From positions 1 through 64,000 of the forward strand of contig JAUSLJ010000031.1 in the NCBI GenBank assembly GCA_030646715.1: DNA of 64,000 bases. The letters are read 5' to 3'. The stretch comes from Agitococcus sp. GTDB lineage: Bacteria > Pseudomonadota > Gammaproteobacteria > Pseudomonadales > Moraxellaceae. A model generated the notes under the pieces. The model was not told the DNA's origin and ran no database searches. It saw only the letters and a list, made by a program, of their open reading frames with translations. The position numbers and the translations under genes were made by a program. Shown here piece by piece: positions 18,130-27,632 of this stretch. Position 1 is the stretch's first letter, and every line of letters starts with the position of its first letter.

Positions 18130-19812
18130 CTAAGTTTTTAAGCCATTATTGTCCATCAAACCCTGCACTAATCCCTGAGTACTACCACCCGCTAAACCGA
18201 CTTCACTCATTAACTGGTCAATTAACGGTGCTTGAGCACGATAACGTAATGCACTAGCGACTACTTGTTCGCTAAGATTCCCTGAGTGCGTGTTTGTACC
18301 ATCTTCACTGTTAGCCGTATGCTGGCTGCCATTTAAACCTTCAATTTGAATGATTTTAATGCCTTCAATTTGTTCTAAGGGTTTAACTGATTGCTCAATA
18401 ATGCGCGGCAACTCTCTAATCAACAACATCTTCACTTGCATGGCAATTAACTCAGGCGACAAGGTATTTTCGGCTTCGTTAATCATGCGTTTACCATCTG
18501 CTTGCGCGGCATATTTAGCGCGCATACCTTCGGCACGAATACGATCAGCTTCCGCTTCGGCAGTGGCTTGAGTTTGCAAGGATTCTGCCCGCGATTTTGC
18601 TGCTTCACGGTCAGCTTCGGCTGCTACAGTAATACCAATTGCTTCTTGTTCGGCTTTTTTACGGGCTTCCACTAATTGAATGGATTTTTCCCGTTCAGCA
18701 ACGGCTAATTGACGGGCAGTGACGACACTTTCTTCAGCTTTAACCGCTTCGGCACGGGCGGTATCCGCTTCGGCTTTAGCGACGGATTCATCACGGCTTT
18801 TACTGGCAATTTCGATATTAGTACCTTGTTGACTAATTTGAATAGCCTTATCTTTTTCGATTTTGGCAATGGTGATTTTACGTTCGGCTTCGACTTCTTG
18901 TTCTTTAATCATCCGTTCTGCGGCAATTCGCGAGGTGTCGGTTTGTTGTTTGGCGGCAATTTGCGCTTGTAAGGATTCGCGTTGACGGTCGGCTTGTTGG
19001 GCGGCGATTTCTGAGGCTTGTTGTGCTTTACGGGTTTCAATTTCCCGTTCTTGTTCGAGTTTGGCAAACTCGTTTTGTTGGGCGATATCTAATTGTTGTC
19101 TGTTGGCTTCTAAGTCTTTGGTGGCAATAGAAACGGCAGTTTCGCGTTCGATTTGATTACGTTCTTTGCGACGATTTTCAGTTTGCTCGGTTAGTCGCGT
19201 TAAACCTTCGGCATCAAAGGCGTTTTGTGGGTCAAAATATTCGATTTTTGTTTGGTTGAAGTGGGTAAGGGAGGAGCTTTCTAATTCCAAACCGTTTTTG
19301 GCTAAATCTTCAACAACAATAGATTGTACGCTTTGCACAAAACGGGAACGATGTTCGTGCATTTCGGCCATGTCCATTTGTGCGGCACAGGCACGCAAGG
19401 CGGCGACAAACTTACCTTCAATAAGCGTGCGTAACTCATCGGCATGAAGTGTTCTCGCTCCCAATGTTTGAGCGGCTGCGGCAATGGCTTCTTCGGTAGG
19501 GTTAACACGCACATAAAACTCAACACCGACATCGACACGCATTTTATCTTTGGTAATCAAGGAGTCTTGTTTTTCGCGTTTTACTTCTAAACGCAGGGTA
19601 TTCATATTGACCCAAATCAACTCGTGCAACACAGGTAATACTAATGCGCCACCGTTCATAATCACGGCTTGACCACCAAAACCTGTACGGACAAAACTTT
19701 GTTCTTTGGTGGAGCGACGATATAAACGCGCAATAATCACGCCGACCATAATAAAGGCAAAAAGAATCACGCCTACAATAATTAAATACGAAATCATATT
19801 GCCTATATTCAT
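18130..19812 (-). CDS. yqiK: Flotillin-like SPFH protein YqiK
   Basis: Membrane-microdomain scaffold of the flotillin family, 560 residues. It has one N-terminal membrane helix (about 6-30), an SPFH/band-7 domain (about 40-210), then a very long Ala/Glu/Arg/Gln-rich coiled coil (about 215-450) of the flotillin type. A C-terminal tail includes PRIIEQSVKPLEQIEGIKII. Length and order match E. coli YqiK (about 550 aa). Its ATG overlaps the stop of the upstream NfeD-like gene (ATGA), the standard yqiJ-yqiK pairing; NfeD-like partners are thought to work with SPFH proteins at the membrane. Confidence 0.92.
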   Translation of the reverse strand: MNIGNMISYLIIVGVILFAFIMVGVIIARLYRRSTKEQSFVRTGFGGQAVIMNGGALVLPVLHELIWVNMNTLRLEVKREKQDSLITKDKMRVDVGVEFYVRVNPTEEAIAAAAQTLGARTLHADELRTLIEGKFVAALRACAAQMDMAEMHEHRSRFVQSVQSIVVEDLAKNGLELESSSLTHFNQTKIEYFDPQNAFDAEGLTRLTEQTENRRKERNQIERETAVSIATKDLEANRQQLDIAQQNEFAKLEQEREIETRKAQQASEIAAQQADRQRESLQAQIAAKQQTDTSRIAAERMIKEQEVEAERKITIAKIEKDKAIQISQQGTNIEIASKSRDESVAKAEADTARAEAVKAEESVVTARQLAVAEREKSIQLVEARKKAEQEAIGITVAAEADREAAKSRAESLQTQATAEAEADRIRAEGMRAKYAAQADGKRMINEAENTLSPELIAMQVKMLLIRELPRIIEQSVKPLEQIEGIKIIQIEGLNGSQHTANSEDGTNTHSGNLSEQVVASALRYRAQAPLIDQLMSEVGLAGGSTQGLVQGLMDNNGLKT

Positions 19813-20489
19813 GATGATAAGTTCCTTGTTTTAGCGATTAAATGGTCAATATTGGGGACAACTCGGTAAATTTGACCTTCTTGACGAATGATTAACGCGG
19901 TTTCAGCTTCAATAAAGTAATAACTGTCTTCGTCAGGTTCAACCATGACGTAATGGGTGTGGCCGAATTTGTCTTTAAATTTTGCTTCGGCAGGATGGCC
20001 TAAACGTGCTTCGCCGACGGTAACAGTGACTGTTTGACCAATAAATTGTTCAGTAGAAATGGATTCGGTTTCATCTTTTGGTAAATAACGATGCGCTAAT
20101 CGTCCGCCGATGTGCATATTGCTCGCGCCAATCAACACACTAGGCACTGCCATTAAACCGCCATGAGCATAATGACCAAGCAGATATAAGCACAATTGTT
20201 GTAATAAAATGCCGCTTAGACCAAAGCCTAATAAAAATAACACCAACAGGATAAGGAAGGGCGCACGGCCAATTTGTAGCCAACCTAAAACGTCAGCAAA
20301 GCCATGACTAGCATTTAAGTCGAGATGAGTATCGGGATGGTGAATGTCGGGGAGGGTATGATGAACATGCGCGGATAAACTAGCACCTAAAATCAGGCTA
20401 ATAATTTCCATTAGCCCTAAGCCAAACATCAGTAATAATGCGACACTAAACGGAGCAACGCCGTCGGCAAAAAGCCAATCCATAGTCAT
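19809..20489 (-). CDS. yqiJ: YqiJ-like inner-membrane NfeD/OB-fold protein
   Basis: A 226-residue membrane protein with hydrophobic segments at about 12-37, 73-100 and 107-130. A C-terminal soluble OB-fold-like domain follows (about 145-215, with GQTVTVTVGEARLGHPAEAKF). This is the YqiJ/NfeD-like arrangement. It is first in a two-gene operon with the flotillin gene and overlaps it by 4 bp. A second ATG two codons in could also be the start. Confidence 0.88.
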   Translation of the reverse strand: MTMDWLFADGVAPFSVALLLMFGLGLMEIISLILGASLSAHVHHTLPDIHHPDTHLDLNASHGFADVLGWLQIGRAPFLILLVLFLLGFGLSGILLQQLCLYLLGHYAHGGLMAVPSVLIGASNMHIGGRLAHRYLPKDETESISTEQFIGQTVTVTVGEARLGHPAEAKFKDKFGHTHYVMVEPDEDSYYFIEAETALIIRQEGQIYRVVPNIDHLIAKTRNLSS

Positions 20490-20559
20490 ATTCTGTATTG
20501 TTATTCAATAATGCCCAAGTATGCCATTAAAAATCGTATCAACATACGCAACATGGACG

Positions 20560-21342
20560 CTATTTTTTATCCACTTTCACCATCAAACTATCAATACCAT
20601 CACCGCTTAATGTTTGGCGCGCCTCAGATGTTTTATCTTTGCCATTAAACGGGCCAACTACCACTCTATACCAATCTTCACCCGGTTTAACAGTCACTTT
20701 CATGACTTTAACAGGCAGCCCTGACATGGCAATACTGGCGCGGCGTTGGTCTGCTTGTTTAGCGTTTTTGAAAGATCCAGCTTGTAAGGTATATTTTACT
20801 TTGGCGGCGGCATTTTTTTCTTGTTCTGCTTTTGCCTGTGCTTTTGCTTTCACTTGCTTAATTTTATCGGCTTTTTCTTTATCTATTTGTGCTTTCGCCA
20901 GTTTGTCTTTGGCGGCTTTTTCTGCATTTTCTTTGGCTGTAGGTGTAGGTTTATTATTTTCTGTTTTGGATTTTGGCTCTTTTTCGCGGGTGTTTGAGTC
21001 AGTGATGGTGGCCGCAGGGGTATTAACGGGTCGTGTTTCTACTTCAGCAGGGGTGTTGACTTTTTGATTCGGTAATAAATCATAAAACTCAAAGCGTGGA
21101 CCTTCTTTAGGTGGGGCAGGTGTCGGCGCAACTTCCTCTGGCGTTATCGTCGTCGCACTAGGCTTCCATGGTTGCCATAAATATAAAGCAACGGCAACAA
21201 AAAGCCCCAACGCTGTACCAAAGCCGACTAATAACCAACTCGGAATCAGTGATGAGCGAGTGGAAGGAGTGGGTTCTGATGCGTTTTTTGCCACGTGACG
21301 TGTTGCGCCTTGTGGGGGTTTCTTTTTGCCGTATTTAAACAC
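20560..21342 (-). CDS. SPOR-domain membrane protein, FtsN-like
   Basis: Bitopic inner-membrane protein of 260 residues: a basic cytoplasmic tail, one membrane helix (about 33-54), a Pro-rich region, a Lys/Ala/Glu-rich linker (about 115-180) and a C-terminal SPOR domain (about 184-258, with YTLQAGSFKNAKQADQRRA). SPOR domains bind denuded septal peptidoglycan. The architecture is that of FtsN, and an ftsN-like gene directly after argS is a common gammaproteobacterial arrangement. It starts 12 bp after argS, so the two are probably co-transcribed. Naming it ftsN would need a check of the essential periplasmic segment. Confidence 0.8.
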   Translation of the reverse strand: MFKYGKKKPPQGATRHVAKNASEPTPSTRSSLIPSWLLVGFGTALGLFVAVALYLWQPWKPSATTITPEEVAPTPAPPKEGPRFEFYDLLPNQKVNTPAEVETRPVNTPAATITDSNTREKEPKSKTENNKPTPTAKENAEKAAKDKLAKAQIDKEKADKIKQVKAKAQAKAEQEKNAAAKVKYTLQAGSFKNAKQADQRRASIAMSGLPVKVMKVTVKPGEDWYRVVVGPFNGKDKTSEARQTLSGDGIDSLMVKVDKK

Positions 21343-21354
21343 GAAAAGCCTCGA

Positions 21355-23136
21355 CTACATTTTAGAAGGGGCGGTAACACCCAACAAACCTAAACCATTC
21401 GCCAAGACTTGCTTGACCGTGGTGCTTAATAATAACCGAGCATTACGCGTATCGGTGTTTTCGTGTAAAACAATGTGATCGTTGTACCAACCATGAAAAT
21501 GACTGGCTAAGTCTTTCAAGTAGTTAGAGAGTTGGTGCGGTTCATATGCCAATGCCGATTGTTGCACGACTTCAGGATAAGCCGCCAATTTTTTGACTAA
21601 TTCACGTTCAACATCAGAGGACAGTGCATGTAATGCGTTTTGACCGTCTGACACCGTGAATGTCCATTGTTTTTCAGTCAGCTTTTCAAAGACACGGCAA
21701 ATACGCGCATGCGCATATTGAATATAATACACAGCATTGTCTTTACTTTGAGATTTGGCCAAATCTAAATCAAAATCAATGTGTTGTTCGCTTTTACGCG
21801 AAACATAATAAAAACGAGCTGCATCGTTACCGACTTCTTCACGTAACTCGCGTAAGGTGACAAACTGACCTGAACGAGAGGACATTTGTACTTGCACATC
21901 ACCACGCCATAAAGTGACAAATTGAACTAATAACACGTCAAGTTTATTGGCATCTAAACCTAAAGCAGTAATCGCCGCTTTGACACGGGCAATATAACCG
22001 TGATGGTCAGAACCCCAAATATTGACAATTTTGTCTAAACCACGCTCATATTTATTGAGATGATACGCAATGTCCGAGGCAAAATACGTCGCTTGGCCAT
22101 TATCACGCACGACAACACGGTCTTTTTCATCGCCAAAGTCAGTGGATTTAAACCACAACGCGCCGCCTTTTTCGTAAATATGGCCTCTGTCTTGGAGGAT
22201 TTTCACGACTTTATCAATCGAACCATCATCAGCCAGTGTTTTTTCTGAAAACCATTGGTCGTAAGTGACACCAAAATCGGCTAAGTCGTCTTTAATGTCG
22301 CCTAAAATACTGTCTAAGGCGGCACGAAAGAATACGTCGTAACCTGCATCACCTAAGAGTCGGCGACTGTTTTCAATGAGGCCATCAATATGGGCTTCTT
22401 TATCGCCATAAATGACTTCACCTGCGTCGTTTTTGACTTCATCGGCAGGGACATTGGCAAACACTGCCACGCTATCTTGCTGCCATTTGTCGCCTTCAGT
22501 GGCAATCACCGCTTTGGCAATATCAAAAATATAATCGCCTTTATAGGCATTGGACGGGAACTTAAACTCTGCGCCATTCAATTGTAAATAACGTAAAAAG
22601 GTACTGGTGGCGAGAATCGCCATTTGACGGCCAGCATCGTTAACATAATATTCACGTTCAACTTGATAACCGATGGCCTCTAATAAAGTAGCGACCGTCA
22701 TACCATAGGCTGCACCGCGACCGTGACCAACGTGTAGTGAAGATGTTGGGTTTGCTGAAACAAACTCTACTTGCACTTTTTGCTGTTGGCCATAGTGGCT
22801 ACGGCCAAAGTTGTGTTGTTGTTCTAAAATTTGGTTAAGCACCGCAAATTCGGCTTGAGCTTGCAAATAAAAGTTAATAAAACCCGGCCCTGCGATGGCC
22901 ACTTTCAGTATTAAGTCATTGGTTGGTAAGGCAGCAACAATTTTTTCGGCTAAGTCACGCGGTTTTAAGCCCGCAGGTTTAGCGGCAACCATCGCCAAAT
23001 TACTTGCCCAATCGCCATGCGTATTGTCTTTGGTTCGCTCTAAAGTGCTTTTATTAATCCACTCAGCAGGAATGACTTGCTGTTGTTGCAATTGTTGAAG
23101 GGCGATATCAATAAGACTTTGGAGCTGACTTTTCAT
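21355..23136 (-). CDS. argS: Arginyl-tRNA synthetase
   Basis: Charges tRNA-Arg with arginine in the cytoplasm. The 593-residue product begins with the ArgS-specific N-terminal domain, then has the class I HIGH-type motif LHVGHGRG (about residue 134). The KMSK region is represented by QMSSRSGQFVTLREL (about 418), and the DALR anticodon-binding C-terminus follows. Length is normal (E. coli ArgS 577). It leads the argS-SPOR operon. A single-arm REP fragment lies upstream. Confidence 0.97.
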   Translation of the reverse strand: MKSQLQSLIDIALQQLQQQQVIPAEWINKSTLERTKDNTHGDWASNLAMVAAKPAGLKPRDLAEKIVAALPTNDLILKVAIAGPGFINFYLQAQAEFAVLNQILEQQHNFGRSHYGQQQKVQVEFVSANPTSSLHVGHGRGAAYGMTVATLLEAIGYQVEREYYVNDAGRQMAILATSTFLRYLQLNGAEFKFPSNAYKGDYIFDIAKAVIATEGDKWQQDSVAVFANVPADEVKNDAGEVIYGDKEAHIDGLIENSRRLLGDAGYDVFFRAALDSILGDIKDDLADFGVTYDQWFSEKTLADDGSIDKVVKILQDRGHIYEKGGALWFKSTDFGDEKDRVVVRDNGQATYFASDIAYHLNKYERGLDKIVNIWGSDHHGYIARVKAAITALGLDANKLDVLLVQFVTLWRGDVQVQMSSRSGQFVTLRELREEVGNDAARFYYVSRKSEQHIDFDLDLAKSQSKDNAVYYIQYAHARICRVFEKLTEKQWTFTVSDGQNALHALSSDVERELVKKLAAYPEVVQQSALAYEPHQLSNYLKDLASHFHGWYNDHIVLHENTDTRNARLLLSTTVKQVLANGLGLLGVTAPSKM

Positions 23137-23264
23137 GGCAAATAAAAACTGAATAAAAATAAGAGGTCGATTTTACCGAAATTTTTGAAAAATAGGATGG
23201 AATTGTCGAACAAGATGACAGCTTATTTTGTGATAAGCCCCAATGCTCATGTTTTTAGCTTCCT

Positions 23265-23288
23265 CCGTTCGCACTGAGCTTGTCGAAG
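23265..23288. repeat. Solo REP arm
   Basis: CCGTTCGCACTGAGCTTGTCGAAG matches one arm of the palindromic family found at 12655, 52040 and 63490. It directly abuts the 3' end of hslR. The rest of the 154-bp gap between argS and hslR holds nothing else recognised. Confidence 0.7.
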
Positions 23289-23290
23289 TG

Positions 23291-23686
23291 CTAATCACCA
23301 CCCCAAGCGTCTTGAAACTTGTGAATTTGTCGCCGTTCTTTTTTATTTGGGCGATGGTCGGGATGGGCTAAGTTTTGTGCTTTCCGTTGAGCGGCATGAT
23401 CTTCGCGTTTCGCGACACTGTCTGGGGTTTCTTCATACAGTGCTTGTGCTTCAGAGGCGCCACGACGGACTTCACTTAATGCGGTGACTTTGACCGTTTT
23501 ATCTTCAAAACCCTGTCGAATCGTCAGTATCAAACCAATATTCACTTCTTTACTGACTTTAACGCGTTGTCCTTCACAATGAACTTTTCCGCCTTCGATA
23601 GCATCTTTAGCTAAAGAGCGTGTTTTGAAAAAACGTGCCGCCCATAACCACTTGTCCATACGGGGCTTATCTTCGCTCTTTTGCAT
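23291..23686 (-). CDS. hslR: Ribosome-associated heat shock protein Hsp15
   Basis: Small S4-domain RNA-binding protein. In E. coli Hsp15 binds 50S subunits carrying nascent chains and helps rescue blocked ribosomes. The S4 fold is at residues 10-70 (RMDKWLWAARFFKTRSLAKD, GGKVHCEGQRVK), followed by a basic tail rich in Lys/Arg/His. The ATG at 23686 (131 aa) is preferred because AAGGCG lies just upstream; a TTG 14 codons earlier would overlap a perfect TATAAT (23705-23710, minus strand) that may be the -10 box. The length matches Hsp15 (133 aa). Confidence 0.9.
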   Translation of the reverse strand: MQKSEDKPRMDKWLWAARFFKTRSLAKDAIEGGKVHCEGQRVKVSKEVNIGLILTIRQGFEDKTVKVTALSEVRRGASEAQALYEETPDSVAKREDHAAQRKAQNLAHPDHRPNKKERRQIHKFQDAWGGD

Positions 23687-23888
23687 TTCGTTCGCCTTGC
23701 TGACATTATACAATTGTATATTGGTCAATGTAATTTATGGGTTCGTCGCTATTATCAATCAGTTTTATTCTTTACGCATGACTCCGAATGTCAATATTTT
23801 TTTATCGTACTCCTTTACAGTGAAAGTAAGGGAGACCGTAAATTAAGTCTCAGCGTTGTCTTTGTGTCGTCTGTAGTAGGAGTTGTTT

Positions 23889-24551
23889 ATGAAAAAAGTC
23901 ATTGGCTTATTGATGCTTTTGGGGTTATTTTCGCAGCAACTTTTTGCGGCTGAACTAAAAAACATGAAACTTATTTTAGATAAACAAGGCATTAAAATTT
24001 GGTCTTATCAAGTGGCTAATAGTCCTTTTTACGGTTTTAAAGCAGTAACTACCGTCAAAAGTAGTTTAACTGGGATGGTGGCGTTGATTACCGATACCCA
24101 AGCCGCAGACCAATGGTTATATAGAACCAAAGAAGTGGTTGCTTTGAGCCGTGAAGACGATGACCGCAATTTTACGGTTCGTGTCGTTACTAGTTTTCCG
24201 TGGCCATTAAAAGACCGTGAAGCGGTTGTTGCAGGTCAAATTACTCAAGACCCCAATAATATGTTGGTGAAAATTGATAGCCATAGTGTGGCGAATCATC
24301 CTGTTCGTGACGGTTATGAGCGTATGCCAAAAGTACATGGTGGTTGGGAGTTTCGCGCTTTAGGCAATGGCCAAGTCGAAGTAACGATGACAGGGCATGC
24401 TGAATTAGATTTGTATGTGCCCGCGATTATTCGCAATATTTTACTGCAAGAACATCCTTATCATTCGTTATTGGCTTTGCAGAAAATAATCGGTGAGCCT
24501 CGGTTCCAAACAGCACGTCTTAATAGCGTCAATGAACCAGTCTTTAATTGA
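23889..24551 (+). CDS. Secreted START-domain (lipid-binding-like) protein
   Basis: A 220-residue protein with a clear signal peptide (GLLMLLGLFSQQLFAAE). A START/Bet v1-like domain follows, with FPWPLKDREAVVAGQI and GGWEFRALGNGQVEVTMTGHAEL, the hallmark segments of bacterial START proteins. These form a hydrophobic cavity and are thought to bind lipids or sterol-like ligands; the ligand here is unknown. The ATG at 23889 has GTAGGAG 7 bp upstream, so it is preferred over a TTG at 23883. The gene is monocistronic and ends at a bidirectional terminator shared with serA. Confidence 0.82.
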   Translation: MKKVIGLLMLLGLFSQQLFAAELKNMKLILDKQGIKIWSYQVANSPFYGFKAVTTVKSSLTGMVALITDTQAADQWLYRTKEVVALSREDDDRNFTVRVVTSFPWPLKDREAVVAGQITQDPNNMLVKIDSHSVANHPVRDGYERMPKVHGGWEFRALGNGQVEVTMTGHAELDLYVPAIIRNILLQEHPYHSLLALQKIIGEPRFQTARLNSVNEPVFN

Positions 24552-24571
24552 TGGTTTCTAAATTTTAGAAT

Positions 24572-24604
24572 AAAAAAAGCCGCTCAAGATTGAGCGGCTT
24601 TTTT
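24572..24604. terminator. Bidirectional terminator between START gene and serA
   Basis: AAAAAAAGCCGCTCA / TGAGCGGCTTTTTT, a near-perfect stem with a 4-nt loop and A/T runs on both sides. It can terminate the plus-strand START gene and the minus-strand serA. Confidence 0.92.
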
Positions 24605-24640
24605 ATGGTTGTGATTGACGGTTAAGTCAATCACCGCCGA

Positions 24641-25870
24641 TTAGTACAACACACGCGCTTTAATCGTACCGTCAATTTCTTGCAGTTTTTGCAAGGCAAC
24701 AGTCGAATAATCCGCGTCAACATCCATCACTAAATAACCAATCGCATCATTGGTCATCAAGCTTTGAGCAGAAATGTTAATGCCATTTTCGGCGAAAATA
24801 CGGTTAATCGCAGACAATACACCAGGGATGTTATTGTGAATATGCAATAATCGGTGTTTGCCAGCCATCAACGGCACAGCTACTTCAGGGAAGTTAACGG
24901 CTGATAAAGTCGTGCCCGCATCGGAGTAACGTGCAAATTTCTCTGCAACTTCTAAACCGATATTGGCTTGGGCTTCTAAGGTAGAACCGCCAATATGTGG
25001 TGTTAAAATAACGTTGTCGAATTTACGCAGTGGCGATAAAAACTCTTCATCGTTGGCTTTAGGCTCGACGGGGAATACGTCAACCGCTGCACCACCCAAA
25101 TGTTTGCTTTCTAATGCGGCAGCTAATGCGTCAATATCAACACACGTACCACGAGCGGCATTAATAAAAATACTGCCTGCTTTCATTTTGGCAAATTGCT
25201 CTGCACCCATCATGTTAGCTGTTGATGGAATTTCAGGTACGTGCAAAGACACGACATCCGCAGTTGCCAATAATTCGTCCATCGTGCCGACTTGACGAGC
25301 ATTACCCAAAGGCAATTTGGTCACTGCATCATAATAAATGACGTACATACCCAGCGATTCAGCAAGTACTGACAATTGTGAACCAATGCTGCCATAACCG
25401 ACGATACCTAAAGTCTTACCGCGAGTTTCGTAAGAACCTTCAGCCGATTTCGACCAGCCGCCACGATGCACCAGCGCGTTCTTTTCAGGAATGCCACGCA
25501 ACAATAAAATCGCTTCGGCCAAAACTAATTCGGCGACAGAGCGCGTATTGGAGTAAGGCGCGTTGAATACAGGAATGCCTTTTTCCATTGCTCCACGTAA
25601 GTTAACTTGGTTGGTACCAATACAAAAGCAGCCGATGGCAATGAGTTTATTGGCAGCTTCAAGCACTTTTGCGGTGATTTGTGTGCGTGAGCGAATACCG
25701 ACAAAGTGCGCGTCTTTGATTTTGGCAATCAATGCATCTTCGTCTAATGCAGTGCGTAGGTATTCGATATTGGTGTAGCCGTTGTTGCTTAGTACATCGA
25801 GGGCGTTTTTATGAACACCTTCTAACAATAAAAAGCGGATTTTGGCTTTATCTAAAGACAATTGGCTCAT
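24641..25870 (-). CDS. serA: D-3-phosphoglycerate dehydrogenase
   Basis: First committed step of L-serine synthesis: oxidises 3-phosphoglycerate to 3-phosphohydroxypyruvate with NAD. The 409-residue product (E. coli 410) has FCIGTNQVNL in the substrate domain, the Rossmann motif GIVGYGSIGSQL (about 155), catalytic-region VEPKANDEEF and TPHIGGSTLEAQ, and a C-terminal ACT domain (about 338-409) for serine feedback inhibition. AGGAAT lies before the ATG. It is divergent from a D-2-hydroxyglutarate dehydrogenase-like gene. SerA of this type also reduces 2-oxoglutarate to D-2-hydroxyglutarate, which that neighbour can re-oxidise. Confidence 0.96.
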   Translation of the reverse strand: MSQLSLDKAKIRFLLLEGVHKNALDVLSNNGYTNIEYLRTALDEDALIAKIKDAHFVGIRSRTQITAKVLEAANKLIAIGCFCIGTNQVNLRGAMEKGIPVFNAPYSNTRSVAELVLAEAILLLRGIPEKNALVHRGGWSKSAEGSYETRGKTLGIVGYGSIGSQLSVLAESLGMYVIYYDAVTKLPLGNARQVGTMDELLATADVVSLHVPEIPSTANMMGAEQFAKMKAGSIFINAARGTCVDIDALAAALESKHLGGAAVDVFPVEPKANDEEFLSPLRKFDNVILTPHIGGSTLEAQANIGLEVAEKFARYSDAGTTLSAVNFPEVAVPLMAGKHRLLHIHNNIPGVLSAINRIFAENGINISAQSLMTNDAIGYLVMDVDADYSTVALQKLQEIDGTIKARVLY

Positions 25871-26070
25871 GACTATTCCTGAAGGCCGAAAAAAATGAGT
25901 TTAAGACCGAGTATGTCGTACAAATCTGAGACAGCCAGAATGCACAGGCGCAGCGTAGGTCTAATAAGCGCGATATGATAGCATAAGCCTATGCGGTATC
26001 TCCATTGAGCAATTTTAAGAAGATACTTGCACAACATTCATCTACGGTTATTTGTTGTAGGAAATTTTAA

Positions 26071-27465
26071 ATGCTAAACCAAACCATCATTACCCAACTG
26101 CAAGCCATCGTCGGCGATATTCGCGTGAAAACCGATGCTGACAGCCTAAAAACATGGGGCTGTGATTGGACAAAACACTATACGCCTGCGGCCAGTGCCA
26201 TTGTTTTTCCTGCAACGACGGAAGAAGTTCAAGCGATTGTGCAACTCGCCAATCAAGAAAATATTGTCTTAGTGCCGTCAGGTGGCCGTACAGGCTTATC
26301 CGCTGGAGCAGTCGCGGCGAATGGCGAAGTAGTGATTAGTTTTGATCGAATGAATAAAGTCGTCGAGTTTTATCCTGCTGATCGTATGGTGCGGGTGCAA
26401 GCAGGCATGGTTACTGAGCAACTGCAACAATTTGCTGATGAGCATGATTTATATTATCCCGTCGATTTTGCCTCCGCAGGTTCGAGCCAAATTGGTGGCA
26501 ATATTGGCACTAACGCAGGTGGCATTAAAGTTATTCGTTACGGTATGACCCGCGCTTGGGTGTTGGGTTTAACGGTGGTCACGGGTAAAGGCGATATTCT
26601 TCATCTTAATAAAGGCATGATGAAAAACGCCACAGGCTATGATTTACGTCATTTGTTTATTGGTGCGGAAGGCACATTAGGTTTTGTTACCGAAGCCGAA
26701 ATTAAACTGGAACGTAAACCGCGTGATTTACGCGTATTGGTATTAGGAACACCTGATTTTAATTCGGTGATGAATGTCTTATCGGCATTTCAAGCCAAAT
26801 TAGATTTAACGGCATTTGAGTTTTTCTCTGATTTAGCCGTACGTTGTGTGATTGCCAGTGGTGATGTCGCGCGGCCATTCCCTGACGCAACACCATTTTA
26901 TGCGTTATTAGAGTTTGAAGCCTTATCGCCCGCGATTGAGGAACAAGCCATGCAAGTGTTTGAACAGTGCATGGAAGAAGGTTGGGTACTCAACGGCGTG
27001 ATGAGTCAAAACGAAACGCAAGCGCAAAACTTGTGGCGTTTACGCGAAGATATCTCCGAAACCATCGCCAAATTTACGCCCTATAAAAACGATATCTCGG
27101 TGTTAATTACCCACGTTCCTGCGTTTATTGCCGATATTGATGCGATTGTGACGGCCAATTATCCTGATTTTGACATTGTGTGGTTTGGTCATATTGGTGA
27201 TGGTAACTTGCACTTAAATATCCTTAAACCTGCGAATTTGACCAAAGACGAGTTTTTTGGTAAATGCCAAGTGGTGAATAAACAAGTGTTTGAAACCGTG
27301 CAAAAATACAATGGTTCGATTTCTGCCGAACACGGTGTCGGTATGACGAAAAAACCGTATCTTGAATACACCCGTTCACCTGCGGAAATTGCCTATTTAC
27401 AAGCCATTAAATTGGCTTTTGATCCGAATAACATCATCAATCGCGGTAAGATTTTTGATGTATAA
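26071..27465 (+). CDS. FAD-linked D-2-hydroxyglutarate dehydrogenase-like oxidase
   Basis: A VAO/PCMH-family flavoprotein of 464 residues. The FAD-binding PCMH domain is N-terminal (PSGGRTGLSAGAVAANGE about 69-86; IGTNAGGIKVIRYGMTRAW about 149-167). The C-terminal FAD-oxidase domain has GHIGDGNLHLNI and ISAEHGVGMTKKPYLEY. This is the GlcD/DLD/D2HGDH group. Divergent placement beside serA favours D-2-hydroxyglutarate dehydrogenase, which removes the D-2-hydroxyglutarate made by SerA. A glycolate or D-lactate dehydrogenase role cannot be excluded from sequence alone. The start is supported by AGGA upstream. The 200-bp serA gap should hold both promoters. Confidence 0.82.
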   Translation: MLNQTIITQLQAIVGDIRVKTDADSLKTWGCDWTKHYTPAASAIVFPATTEEVQAIVQLANQENIVLVPSGGRTGLSAGAVAANGEVVISFDRMNKVVEFYPADRMVRVQAGMVTEQLQQFADEHDLYYPVDFASAGSSQIGGNIGTNAGGIKVIRYGMTRAWVLGLTVVTGKGDILHLNKGMMKNATGYDLRHLFIGAEGTLGFVTEAEIKLERKPRDLRVLVLGTPDFNSVMNVLSAFQAKLDLTAFEFFSDLAVRCVIASGDVARPFPDATPFYALLEFEALSPAIEEQAMQVFEQCMEEGWVLNGVMSQNETQAQNLWRLREDISETIAKFTPYKNDISVLITHVPAFIADIDAIVTANYPDFDIVWFGHIGDGNLHLNILKPANLTKDEFFGKCQVVNKQVFETVQKYNGSISAEHGVGMTKKPYLEYTRSPAEIAYLQAIKLAFDPNNIINRGKIFDV

Positions 27466-27473
27466 GAAAAACT

Positions 27474-27606
27474 CCTCCACCTGATAAGGGGGAGGCAGGG
27501 AGGGGGTTAGTAGCCATGACGCAAAACCCCACCCTAACCCTCCCCTTAGCAAGGGAGGGGATTTCTCTAGATTAAACTTAACAGGGGCAAATTATTATTT
27601 GCCCCT
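27474..27606. repeat. Cluster of GC-rich palindromes
   Basis: Three hairpins fill most of the 167-bp gap: CCTCC...GGAGG (27474-27495), CCCTCCC...GGGAGGG (27538-27560) and a perfect AGGGGCAAAT / ATTTGCCCCT (27583-27606). The first two also form a larger inverted pair (GGGGTTAG against CTAACCC). They could act as a transcription terminator for the oxidase gene. The third resembles the palindrome at 28856. Confidence 0.7.
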
Positions 27607-27632
27607 ACAAAATTAAAAAGGATAATAACCCC

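Noticed and set aside
25981-25994. GCATA-AGCC-TATGC dyad between serA and the oxidase gene as an operator
   Set aside because: A 5-bp arm is short and no known regulator site matches it.
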